DNA from: an uncultured Flavobacteriales bacterium
GTDB taxonomy: Bacteria > Bacteroidota > Bacteroidia > Flavobacteriales_D > Sanyastnellaceae
Reading direction: 5' to 3'
Assembly (NCBI GenBank): GCA_938085425.1
Contig: CALKGQ010000011.1
Coordinates: 186,001-250,000 of the forward strand
DNA length: 64,000 nt
Shown piece by piece: positions 1 through 9,412 of the stretch. Position 1 is the first letter of the stretch. Each line of letters starts with the position of its first letter. The position numbers and the translations under genes were made by a program. The notes beneath the pieces are model-generated. The model was not told the origin of the DNA and ran no database searches. It was given only the letters and a program-made list of their open reading frames with translations.

Positions 1-137
1 GAGAGCGCTTGGACCACCTTGCCTTGCATGCGCATGGTGTCGGCGCGGTCCAAAAGAGCCGGTGCCGCAACCAGCCCATAGGAGAGGCCCATCCACAGGC
101 CTAGGATTCCAACGAAATATGACCGCATGCGTGGCAT
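1..137 (-). CDS. N-terminal part of an unknown exported protein
   Basis: This is the first 45 codons of a minus-strand gene that runs off the left edge of the window. The start ATG is at 135-137, with a second in-frame ATG three codons later. The N-terminus begins MPRMRSYFVGILGLW, then a hydrophobic stretch ending around GLVAAPALLDR, which looks like a signal peptide or membrane anchor. Too little is visible to name a family. It follows the M28 peptidase gene on the same strand after an 88-base gap that holds no other gene, so it may belong to the same transcript. Confidence 0.5.
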   Translation of the reverse strand, partial: MPRMRSYFVGILGLWMGLSYGLVAAPALLDRADTMRMQGKVVQAL

Positions 138-225
138 GACAGCCAAGGTAACTTGAGGAACCAAGTCAAATTGGGGCGCAGAGGACAGGTTTCTGACACC
201 CCGCGGTGCATGAATGATGGAGCTG

Positions 226-1227
226 TCAGGGGGCGTAAACCACAGACAGGACGGTCGTGCCAACTTCGAGCAACGTGGCTTTGTCGATGATGCTCATGTT
301 GTCCGCGTGGGTGTGGTGGAATGGACCGTAGCCCATGGGCCTCACCTGAATGCGGTAGTCCACAATGTTGGCGCTAGGGATCCCGGCCATTTCTGAAATG
401 AAATAGTTGTCGTCAATGGTCATGGGCGTGGGGGAGGTGGAAAACCGAGCGCCAAAGCCCAAATCCTCGGCACGCTTCCACACCTTTCGCACAATGTGGG
501 GGGCATACTTCAAACTTGTCCCCTCTTGGTGAAAGGCAGCATCGGAAGCCCCGACCATGTCAAGCAAAACCCCAAACCTTGCCCTGTAGCCTGGTCGATG
601 TGGATTTTGAGCCCAGTATTGGCTTCCCAAGCACCAATCCTTGTAACCATTTTCTGTGGCTGGGAGCCATTCGGGTTTGCCGTAGTCCTCGGCATCAAAG
701 AAGATGATGTCCACGCCGACATCAGAAGGCCGCTCGCCGAGTTGACGTGCCACCTCCAACAACACCCCTACGCCTGAGGCACCATCGTTCGCGCCATCAA
801 TGGGCTCACGTGTTCGTGTGCTGTCTTTGTCGGCAAAGGGTCTGGTGTCCCAGTGGGCGAAGAGCAAGATGCGGTCGCGGGATTCGGGATGGAACGTGCC
901 CACGATGTTCTGCATGTCCAAAATGGACCCGTCGTAGGCCCTTGCGCGTCCCTCTTGTACGGTGACCTCAGCGCCATGCCGCGCCAACTCCTCCGCGAGC
1001 CAGCGGCCGCAGCGGTCGTGCTCAGGGGTGTTGGGCACTCGGGGGCCAAAATCCACCTGTTTTGCCACAAAAGCAAAGGCTGAGTCTGCGTCAAAAGAAG
1101 GACGAAGAACCTCCTTTTCCTGGGCCTCGACAGCCTGGGGCAACTCTGGAGAGGATGGGGCTTCACAACCTTGGGTCCATGCCAGGACCAAGCCAAGCGT
1201 CAATGGGAGAAACAGGCGGTCATTCAC
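226..1227 (-). CDS. M28-family lipoprotein, glutaminyl-peptide cyclotransferase-like
   Basis: Predicted zinc-dependent M28 enzyme of 333 residues, most like bacterial glutaminyl cyclases, which convert N-terminal Gln of exported proteins to pyroglutamate. A lipobox-like end to the signal peptide (AWTQGC, Cys21) suggests a lipoprotein acting in the periplasm. The metal motifs are in family order: HWDTRPF (His125, Asp127), GANDGASG (Asp148), FFDAED (Glu180) and a C-terminal PFHHTHADN. The FGPRVPNTPEH stretch near residue 60 is also typical of this group. I chose the GTG at 1225-1227, which overlaps the cysS stop by 8 bases. The longer reading would add 37 unlikely residues and a 118-base overlap. 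An aminopeptidase role is the main alternative, since M28 peptidases and cyclases share the fold. Confidence 0.8.
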   Translation of the reverse strand: MNDRLFLPLTLGLVLAWTQGCEAPSSPELPQAVEAQEKEVLRPSFDADSAFAFVAKQVDFGPRVPNTPEHDRCGRWLAEELARHGAEVTVQEGRARAYDGSILDMQNIVGTFHPESRDRILLFAHWDTRPFADKDSTRTREPIDGANDGASGVGVLLEVARQLGERPSDVGVDIIFFDAEDYGKPEWLPATENGYKDWCLGSQYWAQNPHRPGYRARFGVLLDMVGASDAAFHQEGTSLKYAPHIVRKVWKRAEDLGFGARFSTSPTPMTIDDNYFISEMAGIPSANIVDYRIQVRPMGYGPFHHTHADNMSIIDKATLLEVGTTVLSVVYAP

Positions 1228-2701
1228 GGGTCCAGGAGCTTCCGTCTTTGCTGTCTTGGATGGTGACGCCCTGGGCGGACAAAACGTCCCGGATTTTGTC
1301 GGCAGTGCCCCAGTCCTTGTTGGCCTTGGCCTCGCCACGCATGGTCACTAGCAGGTCCAGATATGCTTCTGTTTCGGCACCGCCACCCGCGGCGGCGGAT
1401 GTGACTCCTTCCGCTTGCAGGCCGAGCACGTCCCGCACAAATGCCTGGAAGGTGTTTCGAAGAACCTCCAAATCCGCGGCCGTCAAGGTGGTGAGACCTG
1501 CCGCTGCGCTGTTGATTGATTTCACGGCGTCGAACAAGGTGGCAATCAAGATGGGCGTGTTGAAGTCGTCGTTCATCGCCCCTCGACATTTTGCCGCGAA
1601 AGCCTCTGCGTCGAAAGATGTCTCGCCCTCAGAAGGCCCAAGACCTTCAAGTGTGACCATGGCCTTCTCCAGCTTGGAGAGCCCCTTTTCTGCCGCTTGG
1701 AGGGCCTCATTGCTGAAGTCTAGGGTGCTGGCATAGTGGCCCATCAGCATGAAGAAGCGAACAGTCATCGGGCTGTACCCTTGTTCCAAGAGTTTGTGGT
1801 TGCCCGTGATGAGTTCTTCGGGGGTGAATCCATTGCCCTCCGATTTGGACATTTTGCGGCCGTTCACCGTGAGCATGTTGCCATGCATCCAGTAGCGCAC
1901 CGGGCGCTCTTCTCCGTTGGCCCCAACATTTTGCGCGATTTCACACTCGTGGTGTGGGAATTTGAGGTCCATGCCTCCACCGTGGATGTCGAAGGTTTCG
2001 CCCAAATATTTGGTGCTCATGACAGAACATTCGAGGTGCCACCCTGGAAAACCCATGCCCCATGGGGAAGGCCATTGCATGAGGTGGCTCGCATCGGCGG
2101 CCTTCCAAAGGGCGAAATCAAGGGGGTCCCTCTTTTCACTTTGGCCATCGAGGTCCCGTGTGTTCGCCATGAGCTCGTCGATTTTCCGTCCAGACAATTC
2201 CCCGTAAGGATGGTCCTCACTGAATTGCCGAACACTGAAGTAGACACTGCCGTTGACTTCATAAGCATACCCGTTGCCCATGATCTTTTGGATGGACTCG
2301 ATTTGCTCCACGATGTGTCCCGTGGCGGTGGGCTCGATCGAGGGCCGCAGGATGTTGAACACGTTCATCACATCGTGGAAGTCGTTGGTGTACCGTTGCA
2401 CCACCTCCATGGGTTCGATGTTTTCAAGCCGCGCCTTCTTGCCAATTTTGTCCTCCCCATCGTCGGTGTCTCCCGTCAAATGGCCGACATCGGTGATGTT
2501 CCTCACGTAGCGCACGTTGAATCCGAGGTGCTGAAGGTAGCGGTAGACAATGTCGAAGGTCAAGAACGTGCGGACATTGCCCAAGTGCACATTGCTGTAA
2601 ACCGTCGGTCCACAGACGTACATGCCCACAAAGGGCGGATGGATCGGCTCGAAAGGCTCTTTGGTTCTTGTCAGGCTGTTGCTGATGTGCAGGGAGTCCA
2701 T
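1220..2701 (-). CDS. cysS: cysteinyl-tRNA synthetase
   Basis: Class I aminoacyl-tRNA synthetase that charges tRNA-Cys in the cytoplasm, 493 residues, a normal length. Visible motifs are [10 protein letters not shown] near the N-terminus (zinc-binding Cys), the HIGH-type box HLGN, the zinc site around LECSVMS and PHHECEIAQ, and the KMSKSEGN signature. The start chosen is the ATG at 2699-2701 (MDSLHISNS), because the 14 residues before it do not look like family sequence. Its stop overlaps the GTG start of the M28 gene, so the two are probably translationally coupled. Confidence 0.96.
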   Translation of the reverse strand: MDSLHISNSLTRTKEPFEPIHPPFVGMYVCGPTVYSNVHLGNVRTFLTFDIVYRYLQHLGFNVRYVRNITDVGHLTGDTDDGEDKIGKKARLENIEPMEVVQRYTNDFHDVMNVFNILRPSIEPTATGHIVEQIESIQKIMGNGYAYEVNGSVYFSVRQFSEDHPYGELSGRKIDELMANTRDLDGQSEKRDPLDFALWKAADASHLMQWPSPWGMGFPGWHLECSVMSTKYLGETFDIHGGGMDLKFPHHECEIAQNVGANGEERPVRYWMHGNMLTVNGRKMSKSEGNGFTPEELITGNHKLLEQGYSPMTVRFFMLMGHYASTLDFSNEALQAAEKGLSKLEKAMVTLEGLGPSEGETSFDAEAFAAKCRGAMNDDFNTPILIATLFDAVKSINSAAAGLTTLTAADLEVLRNTFQAFVRDVLGLQAEGVTSAAAGGGAETEAYLDLLVTMRGEAKANKDWGTADKIRDVLSAQGVTIQDSKDGSSWTRE

Positions 2702-2774
2702 GGTCGTCGGTTCGTGTTCACGTGCAAAGAAAAGACCAAACAACGCATCCTGTCCGTCCGTTTGTCACACCTTC

Positions 2775-3725
2775 TCAACCATCGACAGGTGGAGAAATGC
2801 CTTCCAGAATGTGGGCCACCAACCCCTGGACATCGTGTTTTGGGCGCCAACCCCAATCCTTCTGGGCTTCCGTGTCGTCCAAGCTGTTGGGCCACGACGC
2901 TGCAATGTCTTGTCGGGCATCCGGGACGCAGTGCATGTCAAAACCAGGCACGGTCTGTTGGATGGCTCTGGCCAATTCGTCTGGGGTGAAGGAACAGCCT
3001 TGGAGGTTGTAGGACGTCCGAACACGGATGTTGTGGGCGGGTGCCTCCATCAACTCCAAGGTGCCACGCACGGCGTCCTCCATGGTCATCATGGGAAGCC
3101 GCTCATCGGGTGCCAAATAGCATTGCAGCGTGCGATCTTCCAACGCAGCTTGGAAGGCCTCCACGGCGTAGTCCGTCGTTCCTCCTCCGGGTTCAGACCG
3201 GAACCCAATCAATCCGGGGTAGCGAATGCTGCGGACATCCACCCCAAATTTGTCGTGGTAGTACTGGCACCACAATTCTCCTGACACTTTCGAAACCCCG
3301 TAGACTGTGGTGGGGCACAAGTTGGTCTCTTGCGGAGTGAGGTCTTTGGGGGCGTTGGGGCCAAACACCGCCATGGAGCTGGGCCAAAAAATGTGCTTCA
3401 CCATGCCTCTTCGCGCCGCTTCCAAGGTGTGCAGCAAGGGGTTCATGTTGAGCCCCCAAGCGGCCATGGGTGCCGACTCCCCTTTGGCAGAAAGCATGGC
3501 CACGAGCATGTACACGGTGCTGGGTTGGGTCCGCTCGATCAAGTGGTCGAGGGCATCCTTGTCCTGGGCATCGCAAAGGATGAATTCACTCGCCTCAGCT
3601 TGGGGATGTGGCACGGGCCGTATGTCCGACAGGGTGACGCGCTCGGCGCCATATTTTGCCTGCAGTGCAAGCATGAGTTCGACGCCCAATTGTCCTGCAG
3701 CGCCAACGATGAGATGATTGCTCAT
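2775..3725 (-). CDS. NAD-dependent L-threonine 3-dehydrogenase, SDR/epimerase type
   Basis: A 316-residue extended short-chain dehydrogenase. The Rossmann motif GAAGQLG is at the N-terminus and the catalytic YGVSK follows in the middle. The segment PGLIGFRSEPGGGTTDYAVE is characteristic of the epimerase-like L-threonine 3-dehydrogenases that oxidise threonine to 2-amino-3-ketobutyrate. The start is the ATG at 3723-3725, just before MSNHLIVGA. The longer open frame upstream is antisense to queA and has no family similarity. The gene is divergent from queA with 33 bases between the chosen starts. A sugar epimerase is less likely given the GGGTTDY segment. Confidence 0.87.
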   Translation of the reverse strand: MSNHLIVGAAGQLGVELMLALQAKYGAERVTLSDIRPVPHPQAEASEFILCDAQDKDALDHLIERTQPSTVYMLVAMLSAKGESAPMAAWGLNMNPLLHTLEAARRGMVKHIFWPSSMAVFGPNAPKDLTPQETNLCPTTVYGVSKVSGELWCQYYHDKFGVDVRSIRYPGLIGFRSEPGGGTTDYAVEAFQAALEDRTLQCYLAPDERLPMMTMEDAVRGTLELMEAPAHNIRVRTSYNLQGCSFTPDELARAIQQTVPGFDMHCVPDARQDIAASWPNSLDDTEAQKDWGWRPKHDVQGLVAHILEGISPPVDG

Positions 3726-3758
3726 GAAACGAAGGTAGTGCGAGGGTACCTTTGGAAG

Positions 3759-4991
3759 GTGAACGCAAACGAGTTTCAATACGATTTGCCCGACCAGGCC
3801 ATTGCCAAACATCCCGTTGAACCACGTCGCGCGGCGCGCATGTTGGTGAGGCACGTGGACGGAACGTTGGAGCATGCCACTTTTGAGTCCTTTGTACCCC
3901 AGTTGGAGCAAGCGGGTGCAGATGGTGTTTGGGCGAACGACACCAAGGTGTTGCACGCACGCATCCTTGCGACCAAAACCACCGGAGGACAATTGGAGGT
4001 GTTTCTCTTGGCCCCAATGGAGGGGCCCATGGAGCGGGTTTTGTCAAGCCGTCAACCGGTGCGTTGGAAGGCCATGGTGCGCAATGCCAAAAAGTGGTCA
4101 GATGGCCAAGCGTCGGCCGAGGGAACCCGCTGCGCGATGGCCATTTCCTTGGAGGATGTGGCAGACGATGGCACGAGGGTTGTGAAGCTGGCGTGGTCCT
4201 CCTTGGAGGGCCCGGAGGACGTTCCTGCACCCGGCACTTTTGCAGAAGCATTGGACGATTTGGGCAAAACCCCCTTGCCCCCCTACATGCGACGCGCTGC
4301 GGTGGAGGCCGACAAGGAAGACTACCAAACGGTGTTCGCCATGTCGCCTGGAAGTGTTGCCGCCCCCACAGCAGGACTTCATTACGACGACCTTTTGCTC
4401 AAGGAGATGGAGGGTGCAGGTTTGGGCTTGCAACGCTTGACGCTCCATGTTGGCGCCGGCACCTTCAAGCCGCTTGGCGAGGGAGACATCATGGCCCATG
4501 ACATGCATGCTGAACGTTGCATCGTCACCCGTGAAGCACTGACGATGATGCGCGACCAGCACAAACGGGTGGCCACAGGAACGACGAGCTTGAGGACCTT
4601 GGAAAGCCTGTTCTGGTTGGCCGCTGGCCACAAGTTGAACGGACATTGGTGGCCGAGCTTGCCCCAGAGATCGCCTTACGGAGAATTGAAGGAAGCGGTG
4701 ACCAAATGGGGTTGGACGGACCAAGAAGCGCTGGACCATCTCTTGGCCAATGCCCCTTGGGACCAGGATGGCCGGTGGTCGTTCGAGACGCAGCTCATGG
4801 TGGTGCCAGGCTACACGATCAGGATGGCTCAGGGTTTGGTGACCAATTTCCACCAACCTGGAAGCACCTTGCTTTGCTTGGTTGCGGCGTTCATTGGAGA
4901 GGATGCCTGGAAGGCCATGTACGAAGAGGCATTGGGCCAAGGGTACCGTTTCCTGAGCTACGGAGACGGAAGCCTGCTTTGGCGATCTTGA
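3759..4991 (+). CDS. queA: S-adenosylmethionine:tRNA ribosyltransferase-isomerase
   Basis: Transfers the ribosyl moiety of SAM to 7-aminomethyl-7-deazaguanine in tRNA, the penultimate step of queuosine synthesis. Recognisable family blocks are FQYDLPDQAIAKHPVEPR at the N-terminus, WANDTKVLHARI, GSVAAPTAGLHY, LHVGAGTFKPL, ATGTTSLRTLES and TNFHQPGSTLL, ending YGDGSLLW. I chose the GTG at 3759 because it places VNANEF where QueA proteins begin. An ATG at 3714 is the alternative. At 410 residues it is longer than the E. coli enzyme (356), with extra sequence mostly in the middle (about residues 80-160 and 300-330). Confidence 0.93.
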   Translation: MNANEFQYDLPDQAIAKHPVEPRRAARMLVRHVDGTLEHATFESFVPQLEQAGADGVWANDTKVLHARILATKTTGGQLEVFLLAPMEGPMERVLSSRQPVRWKAMVRNAKKWSDGQASAEGTRCAMAISLEDVADDGTRVVKLAWSSLEGPEDVPAPGTFAEALDDLGKTPLPPYMRRAAVEADKEDYQTVFAMSPGSVAAPTAGLHYDDLLLKEMEGAGLGLQRLTLHVGAGTFKPLGEGDIMAHDMHAERCIVTREALTMMRDQHKRVATGTTSLRTLESLFWLAAGHKLNGHWWPSLPQRSPYGELKEAVTKWGWTDQEALDHLLANAPWDQDGRWSFETQLMVVPGYTIRMAQGLVTNFHQPGSTLLCLVAAFIGEDAWKAMYEEALGQGYRFLSYGDGSLLWRS

Positions 4992-5004
4992 TGGCCTTCA
5001 CGCA

Positions 5005-5030
5005 CAAGCCCCGCCAAATGGCAGGGCTTG
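5005..5030. terminator. hairpin between convergent queA and ppiD
   Basis: CAAGCCC at 5005-5011 pairs with GGGCTTG at 5024-5030, and GCCA at 5013-5016 pairs with TGGC at 5019-5022, around a two-base loop with one internal mismatch. It sits in the 64-base gap between two genes that face each other, so it could end transcription from both sides. There is no clear T-run on either strand, so intrinsic termination is inferred from position and stem strength only. Confidence 0.45.
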
Positions 5031-5055
5031 CAAGTTCAATCGACGAAAGGATGGA

Positions 5056-7119
5056 TCAATTCGTCTGACGACGGTTGTCGTCAATGTCTGCTGCTTTTTG
5101 CATGGTGCTCAACACGGTGAACGGGAAGTTGGTCCTTGCCCGAGTCGCCAAAGTGCTTTGCTCCTCCAAGTACGAATCCTTTGTACCCGCTTCCTTGACG
5201 CTGACAGGAGCGATGACCCACACGCCGTCTTTGCCGACAATGGGGCTTGACATGTTGCCCACGGGAATGGAGAAGCATGCACCGGCAACCTTGGGTTCTG
5301 GACCTGCGCCGCTGCCTCGGAACGTGGGCACTTTGATGCTCACGTCACGCGCTGTCTTCACGGTCTCACCAACGGCAACGGCAATGTCGTCGAGACTGGT
5401 ACCGTCCATTTGCTGGGCGTACCAATCGCCCTTGGCTTCGTTGGTGGCACCCTCTGTCATTTCCTCCTTCACGGCTTCGAGGGTAGGCACGCCTGCCTCT
5501 GTGACGTTGTCAAGGTGGGCCACAATGTAAAAGTCGGCCGTCAAGATTGGATTGGACACTTCGCCGCGCTCACTGCGGTAGGTCCAAGCCACGATTTCGG
5601 TTGCCTCGCGGATGCCGGCAATGCTTCTTGCAGCAGGGGCAATGCCCTTGCCTTCTCCTGTGGCGTAGCCAGCCTCACTTGCGGCTTCCAGAAGAGACTC
5701 TTTGTCGGTGGCGTTGATGGCAAATTCACTGGCTTGTGCATAGGCCTCACGTGCTGTGACTGCTGAGGCATCCACGGTGCGGCTGATGTAAGCGACGCGG
5801 GCTTCTTCCACCTCTTTCCTGCGGTCGAGCACTTCGATCAGGTGCACACCGTAAGTGGTTTCCACCCAACCAATGGACCCAATGGATTCATTGAAGCAGA
5901 AGTCCTCGAAAGGTTTGACCATGCGGCCCTTGGGAAAGAAATCATAAACTCCTCCTGTGGCCTTTGACCCTGGGTCTCCGCTGAAGCGTTGCACAAGATC
6001 GTCGAAGTCGCCCCCATTGCGAAGGACCTTCTTGAGGCTGTCGGCGCGGGCGCCCAGCTCGGCCATCTCGGCCTCGTCTTTGGCATCCTTCGCCGTCAAC
6101 AAAATGTGACGGCATTTGGCCGCTTCGTCGGGAGCCATGCTGCGGTCCAAGACTTGGGCCACAATCATTTGACCGTTCTTGTTGTAGGGTCCCACAACGG
6201 TTCCCGCCGGCTCGTCGAAGAATTTGCTCTCGTTCACATCGAGTTCGACCTGTGCCAAGCGCAAGTTCCGGATGTCACTCTTGCCTCCATTCTGCTCCTG
6301 TGCAAAGGCTTCGGCGTCCGAAGCCTCTTTCCAAAGTGCAGCCACGTCTGCCATTTCTGCTTCCATGGCCGAGATGTCGTCGGCACTTGCGCCAAGTGGA
6401 ATCTTCACGTAGCTGATGTCTCGGCCTTCGGTCTGCTGGAACTTGGGATCCTCTTTGTGACGGTTGTAGTAAGCCTTGATGTCGCCCGCGGACACTTCTA
6501 CTTCCCCGTCAGGGATGTTTTTGTAAAGCTTCGCTACGTATTTCACCTCCGCTTTTTGTTCTGCGTTGATGTAGTCGTACTTCCCCTCGAGGCTGTTGGT
6601 GTACAGCGCATCGCTGAGCAAGGCGTCCATCTTTTCTTTCTTGCGCTTGGCAATGATGAGCTTCTTGTAGCTCAGCAGATTCATTTTGCCCTCATCCGTC
6701 GTGAGCATTGCGCCAAAGTTTTGCTGCCAAAAGGCCTTGTTTTCTCCATTGCTGAAGAATGCCCGACTCATGTAGGGAGAGTCCAGAGAACCAAACAACA
6801 TCTCTTGGAATTCCGCATCGGTGACGGACAGCCCCAAAGCGTCGTAGGTGTCATCCAGCAAGATGTTGGCGGTCAAATCCCCCCACACCTCGTCTTGGAG
6901 TTGGTCTCCTGAAAAACCGAGGCGACGGCGCTCGTCCACCTCCATTCGGTAGGTCAAAGCAGAGATGCTTTCGCCCCCAACACTCCCCACATCTCGGGTG
7001 GTGCCTTGCCCCATCAGGGCCAAAACGGCGTCGTAGGGGACCAAGAATCCCAACATTCCGATGCCGATAATCACGAGCAACAAGCCTTGCCTGTTGCGGA
7101 TTTGTTCAATCATAGCCAT
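5056..7119 (-). CDS. ppiD: membrane-anchored periplasmic peptidyl-prolyl isomerase/chaperone (PpiD/SurA-like)
   Basis: A 687-residue foldase for exported proteins. It has an N-terminal membrane anchor (RNRQGLLLVIIGIGMLGFLV, residues about 7-27), a SurA_N-like region, and a parvulin rotamase domain in the middle. That domain is recognisable from CRHILL, FSGDPGSKATGGVYDFFPKG and TYGVHLIEVLDR (about residues 330-430). The long C-terminal part is less conserved. The start is ATG 7117-7119 (MAMIEQIRN), with a second ATG two codons on. The 51 residues upstream in the open frame overlap the neighbouring gene and are not credible. It ends the long minus-strand envelope block, 67 bases after the CorC-like gene. 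Confidence 0.9.
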   Translation of the reverse strand: MAMIEQIRNRQGLLLVIIGIGMLGFLVPYDAVLALMGQGTTRDVGSVGGESISALTYRMEVDERRRLGFSGDQLQDEVWGDLTANILLDDTYDALGLSVTDAEFQEMLFGSLDSPYMSRAFFSNGENKAFWQQNFGAMLTTDEGKMNLLSYKKLIIAKRKKEKMDALLSDALYTNSLEGKYDYINAEQKAEVKYVAKLYKNIPDGEVEVSAGDIKAYYNRHKEDPKFQQTEGRDISYVKIPLGASADDISAMEAEMADVAALWKEASDAEAFAQEQNGGKSDIRNLRLAQVELDVNESKFFDEPAGTVVGPYNKNGQMIVAQVLDRSMAPDEAAKCRHILLTAKDAKDEAEMAELGARADSLKKVLRNGGDFDDLVQRFSGDPGSKATGGVYDFFPKGRMVKPFEDFCFNESIGSIGWVETTYGVHLIEVLDRRKEVEEARVAYISRTVDASAVTAREAYAQASEFAINATDKESLLEAASEAGYATGEGKGIAPAARSIAGIREATEIVAWTYRSERGEVSNPILTADFYIVAHLDNVTEAGVPTLEAVKEEMTEGATNEAKGDWYAQQMDGTSLDDIAVAVGETVKTARDVSIKVPTFRGSGAGPEPKVAGACFSIPVGNMSSPIVGKDGVWVIAPVSVKEAGTKDSYLEEQSTLATRARTNFPFTVLSTMQKAADIDDNRRQTN

Positions 7120-7186
7120 GGTCTCTGTCTTCTTTTGTAAGGATTGCGAAGATAACGTTTCCACGGCAACTAACCGTGGAGGAGCT

Positions 7187-8476
7187 TCAGCCTTCTTTTT
7201 TGGGGTCAAATTCCACCCAAATGATCCGGTTTTCTTGCACTTCGCGCACGACCAATGGTTGGCCATTGACATCGATGGACGTGCCAGCCTCTGGGATGTC
7301 CTCGGCGTGGTGCAAAATCAAACCGCCCAACGTGTCGTATTGCTCTCCCTCAGGCAGCCCCCAGCCGTGTTGATCATTCAGGGCCCGGACCTCTCGACGC
7401 GCGGGGATGCGCCAAGTGCCCTTCTCGGTTTGGAACTCCACGTCCTCCTCCTCTTGGTCGTGCTCGTCGTCAATTTCACCCAGCAGTTCTTCGACAATGT
7501 CCTCCATGGTCAGGATGCCTGCAGTGCCCCCGAACTCGTCCACCACGACGGCCAAATGACGTCTTCGTCTCAGAAATTGACGCAACAAGTCGTCGCCTGC
7601 CATGGGCTCTGGCACCACAAAAGTGGGGAGCAAAATTTCGGCCAATTCTCCTGGCAGTGAAAACAAGTCTTTGGCGTGAACGTACCCCACAATGTGGTCC
7701 ATGTCGCCGTCAAACACCACGAGCTTGGAATACCCTGATTCGGCAAATGCACTTTGAAGCTCGGAAATGCTGGTCCTGAGGTCCACGCCTTCGACTTCAT
7801 TGCGTGGCACCATGCTGTCTCTTGCCTGCACACTGGGCAAGTCGAGGGCATTTTGAAGGATTTGCAGTTCGTGTTCAAGCTCTTGTTCTGGCTCCATACG
7901 TCCGCTCAACCCCTTCAAAAAATGATCCAAATCCATGGCCCCCAATGTTTGGGCTTGGACCTCAATGTCCCCATCCACAAATGGGGTGAGAAGGACCTTG
8001 CTCAAGTTGGTGATCAACCAAGCTGGGAGGGAGAGCACACCAAACACCAACGCCAACGGGTAGGCCATGGCCCGCAGCCAAAAGTTGGGCGAGGCGTGAA
8101 AGAGCGACTTGGGCATGAACTCAGCCAGAACGAGGACCACTGAAGTGGTGATGCCTGTCTGCACGGCAAGGACAAGTCCAGGCTGCGCGGCATCTTGCCA
8201 TCCCGACACTTGAAACAAAGCTTGGCTGATCCATGCGCCAGATTCCATGCCGCAAATCACCAATGCGAGATTGTTGCCGACCAACATGGTGGCGATGAAC
8301 AATTGGGGCCGGTCCGCCAAGAACGCGACGACTTGGCCACGCAACGACTGCTGTGCGTCCAATTCCGTTTGCAGCCTGCTCGAGGCCACAAACGCCATCT
8401 CCATGCCTGAAAAAAAGGCGGAGGCCAGCAGCGACGCAGCCAGAATCAAAAGGGAACTCGAGGGGTCAGGATCCAT
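7187..8476 (-). CDS. CNNM/CorC-family (HlyC/CorC) membrane protein with CBS pair
   Basis: A 429-residue inner-membrane protein with an N-terminal DUF21/CNNM transmembrane domain (about residues 1-185, containing SAFFSGMEMAFVAS and VGNNLALV). Two CBS domains follow (about 200-330, with VVDEFGGTAGILTMEDIVEE), then a C-terminal CorC_HlyC domain (EGEQYDTLGGLIL). The family is linked to Mg2+/Co2+ export or cation homeostasis. It lies just before ppiD. The same minus-strand block also encodes the paralogue gldE, so a general ion role is the default for this copy. Confidence 0.87.
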   Translation of the reverse strand: MDPDPSSSLLILAASLLASAFFSGMEMAFVASSRLQTELDAQQSLRGQVVAFLADRPQLFIATMLVGNNLALVICGMESGAWISQALFQVSGWQDAAQPGLVLAVQTGITTSVVLVLAEFMPKSLFHASPNFWLRAMAYPLALVFGVLSLPAWLITNLSKVLLTPFVDGDIEVQAQTLGAMDLDHFLKGLSGRMEPEQELEHELQILQNALDLPSVQARDSMVPRNEVEGVDLRTSISELQSAFAESGYSKLVVFDGDMDHIVGYVHAKDLFSLPGELAEILLPTFVVPEPMAGDDLLRQFLRRRRHLAVVVDEFGGTAGILTMEDIVEELLGEIDDEHDQEEEDVEFQTEKGTWRIPARREVRALNDQHGWGLPEGEQYDTLGGLILHHAEDIPEAGTSIDVNGQPLVVREVQENRIIWVEFDPKKEG

Positions 8477-8515
8477 GAAAGGAGTGCAAAGATGCTTGCC
8501 AAGATACGGATTGCC

Positions 8516-8761
8516 TCATTGGGTCTTCGTGCCAGGTTGCATGCGCTTGCGGAAGATGCGCCGCACCAGGTACCAGAGCCAAGCGATGCAAGGGAACAAC
8601 CCCAAAGTGTAGCGTGGCGTGGACTCCGACCACCACATCCAAAGAACGTAGAGGGTTGTGAAGCTCGCGGCCACAAGCCAGAACCACTCGGCTGCGCGGG
8701 CGGTCTTGTATTCAAACGAAGGCTTGGCGGGAGGAGGTGTCATGAGGCAAAGGTCAGGCAT
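8516..8761 (-). CDS. small two-helix membrane protein, unknown function
   Basis: An 81-residue protein with two hydrophobic segments, roughly residues 24-43 (AEWFWLVAASFTTLYVLWM) and 52-68 (YTLGLFPCIAWLWYLV), and a basic C-terminus rich in Arg and Lys. I recognise no family. The ATG at 8759-8761 overlaps the lptC stop by 8 bases. An alternative ATG at 8741-8743 would remove the overlap and drop six residues. It lies between lptC and the CorC-like gene with tight spacing, so it is probably co-transcribed and envelope-related by context only. Confidence 0.65.
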   Translation of the reverse strand: MPDLCLMTPPPAKPSFEYKTARAAEWFWLVAASFTTLYVLWMWWSESTPRYTLGLFPCIAWLWYLVRRIFRKRMQPGTKTQ

Positions 8762-9407
8762 CGGGCCCAGCAGGCAGTGAATCTCGGTCCACAGTCAAGT
8801 CAAAGGACCCTGTAGGCGAAAGGATTTCGTAGCGTTCAAAGTGGCTGTCGGCCCGCAATCCCTTCCCTCGAAGCACGCCTTGTGCCGTATGGATCACAAC
8901 AGGCCGTTGGGTGTGCACGACATCGGAGTCGTGGGACCAAATCAAGTGCTCCGTTTCCAGCCGCTCGCCCTCTTGGTTGACAAGGACCACGTCGTCCCAT
9001 GCTTCCAATCGACCCGCTTGGTCGTCGTAGGTCCCGCGCTGGGCAGACAAGACGGCATTGTGGTCGTCGCGTGAGCCACCAATGTACAGGGTGTACCCTC
9101 CTCCCACTTGCCAAAGGGGAGAGAGCCCTTCCTCTTCAGTGCCAGGTTGTTCCTCCCATCGTTCAAGCCGCGCAGCCTCGAGGGATTGGATGATTTGGCC
9201 TTGTTCCGTGTATTCGAAGTAGCCGTCCACCACAAGCTGTGCCGGGAATCCTTCTCGGAGGGGAGGCCCATCTGAGTTGGCGCTTGGACGCTCCATCGGT
9301 TCTTGCGGTCCTTGCGAGCAGGAGGTGGCCCAAAGGCCCAGACACACAACCGCCCAAACCTGAACAGGCGGGCGGTTGCAAATCGAATGGCAAGAACGTC
9401 CGATCAC
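8754..9407 (-). CDS. lptC: LptC-like LPS export lipoprotein
   Basis: LptC bridges the inner-membrane LptBFG transporter to periplasmic LptA in LPS export. This 217-residue protein has an N-terminal hydrophobic segment ending in LGLWATSCS, a lipobox-like site typical of Bacteroidetes LptC. A repetitive beta-strand region with LptC-like phrasing follows: YFEYTEQGQIIQSLEA, YDDQAGRLEAWDDVVLVNQ, GERLETEHLIW, and GVLRGKGLRAD near the end. The start is inferred as the GTG at 9405-9407, five bases after the stop of the TPR gene. The open frame runs much further up but there overlaps the TPR gene. The call is by pattern and gene context. Confidence 0.78.
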   Translation of the reverse strand: MIGRSCHSICNRPPVQVWAVVCLGLWATSCSQGPQEPMERPSANSDGPPLREGFPAQLVVDGYFEYTEQGQIIQSLEAARLERWEEQPGTEEEGLSPLWQVGGGYTLYIGGSRDDHNAVLSAQRGTYDDQAGRLEAWDDVVLVNQEGERLETEHLIWSHDSDVVHTQRPVVIHTAQGVLRGKGLRADSHFERYEILSPTGSFDLTVDRDSLPAGPDA

Positions 9408-9412
9408 GGGAA

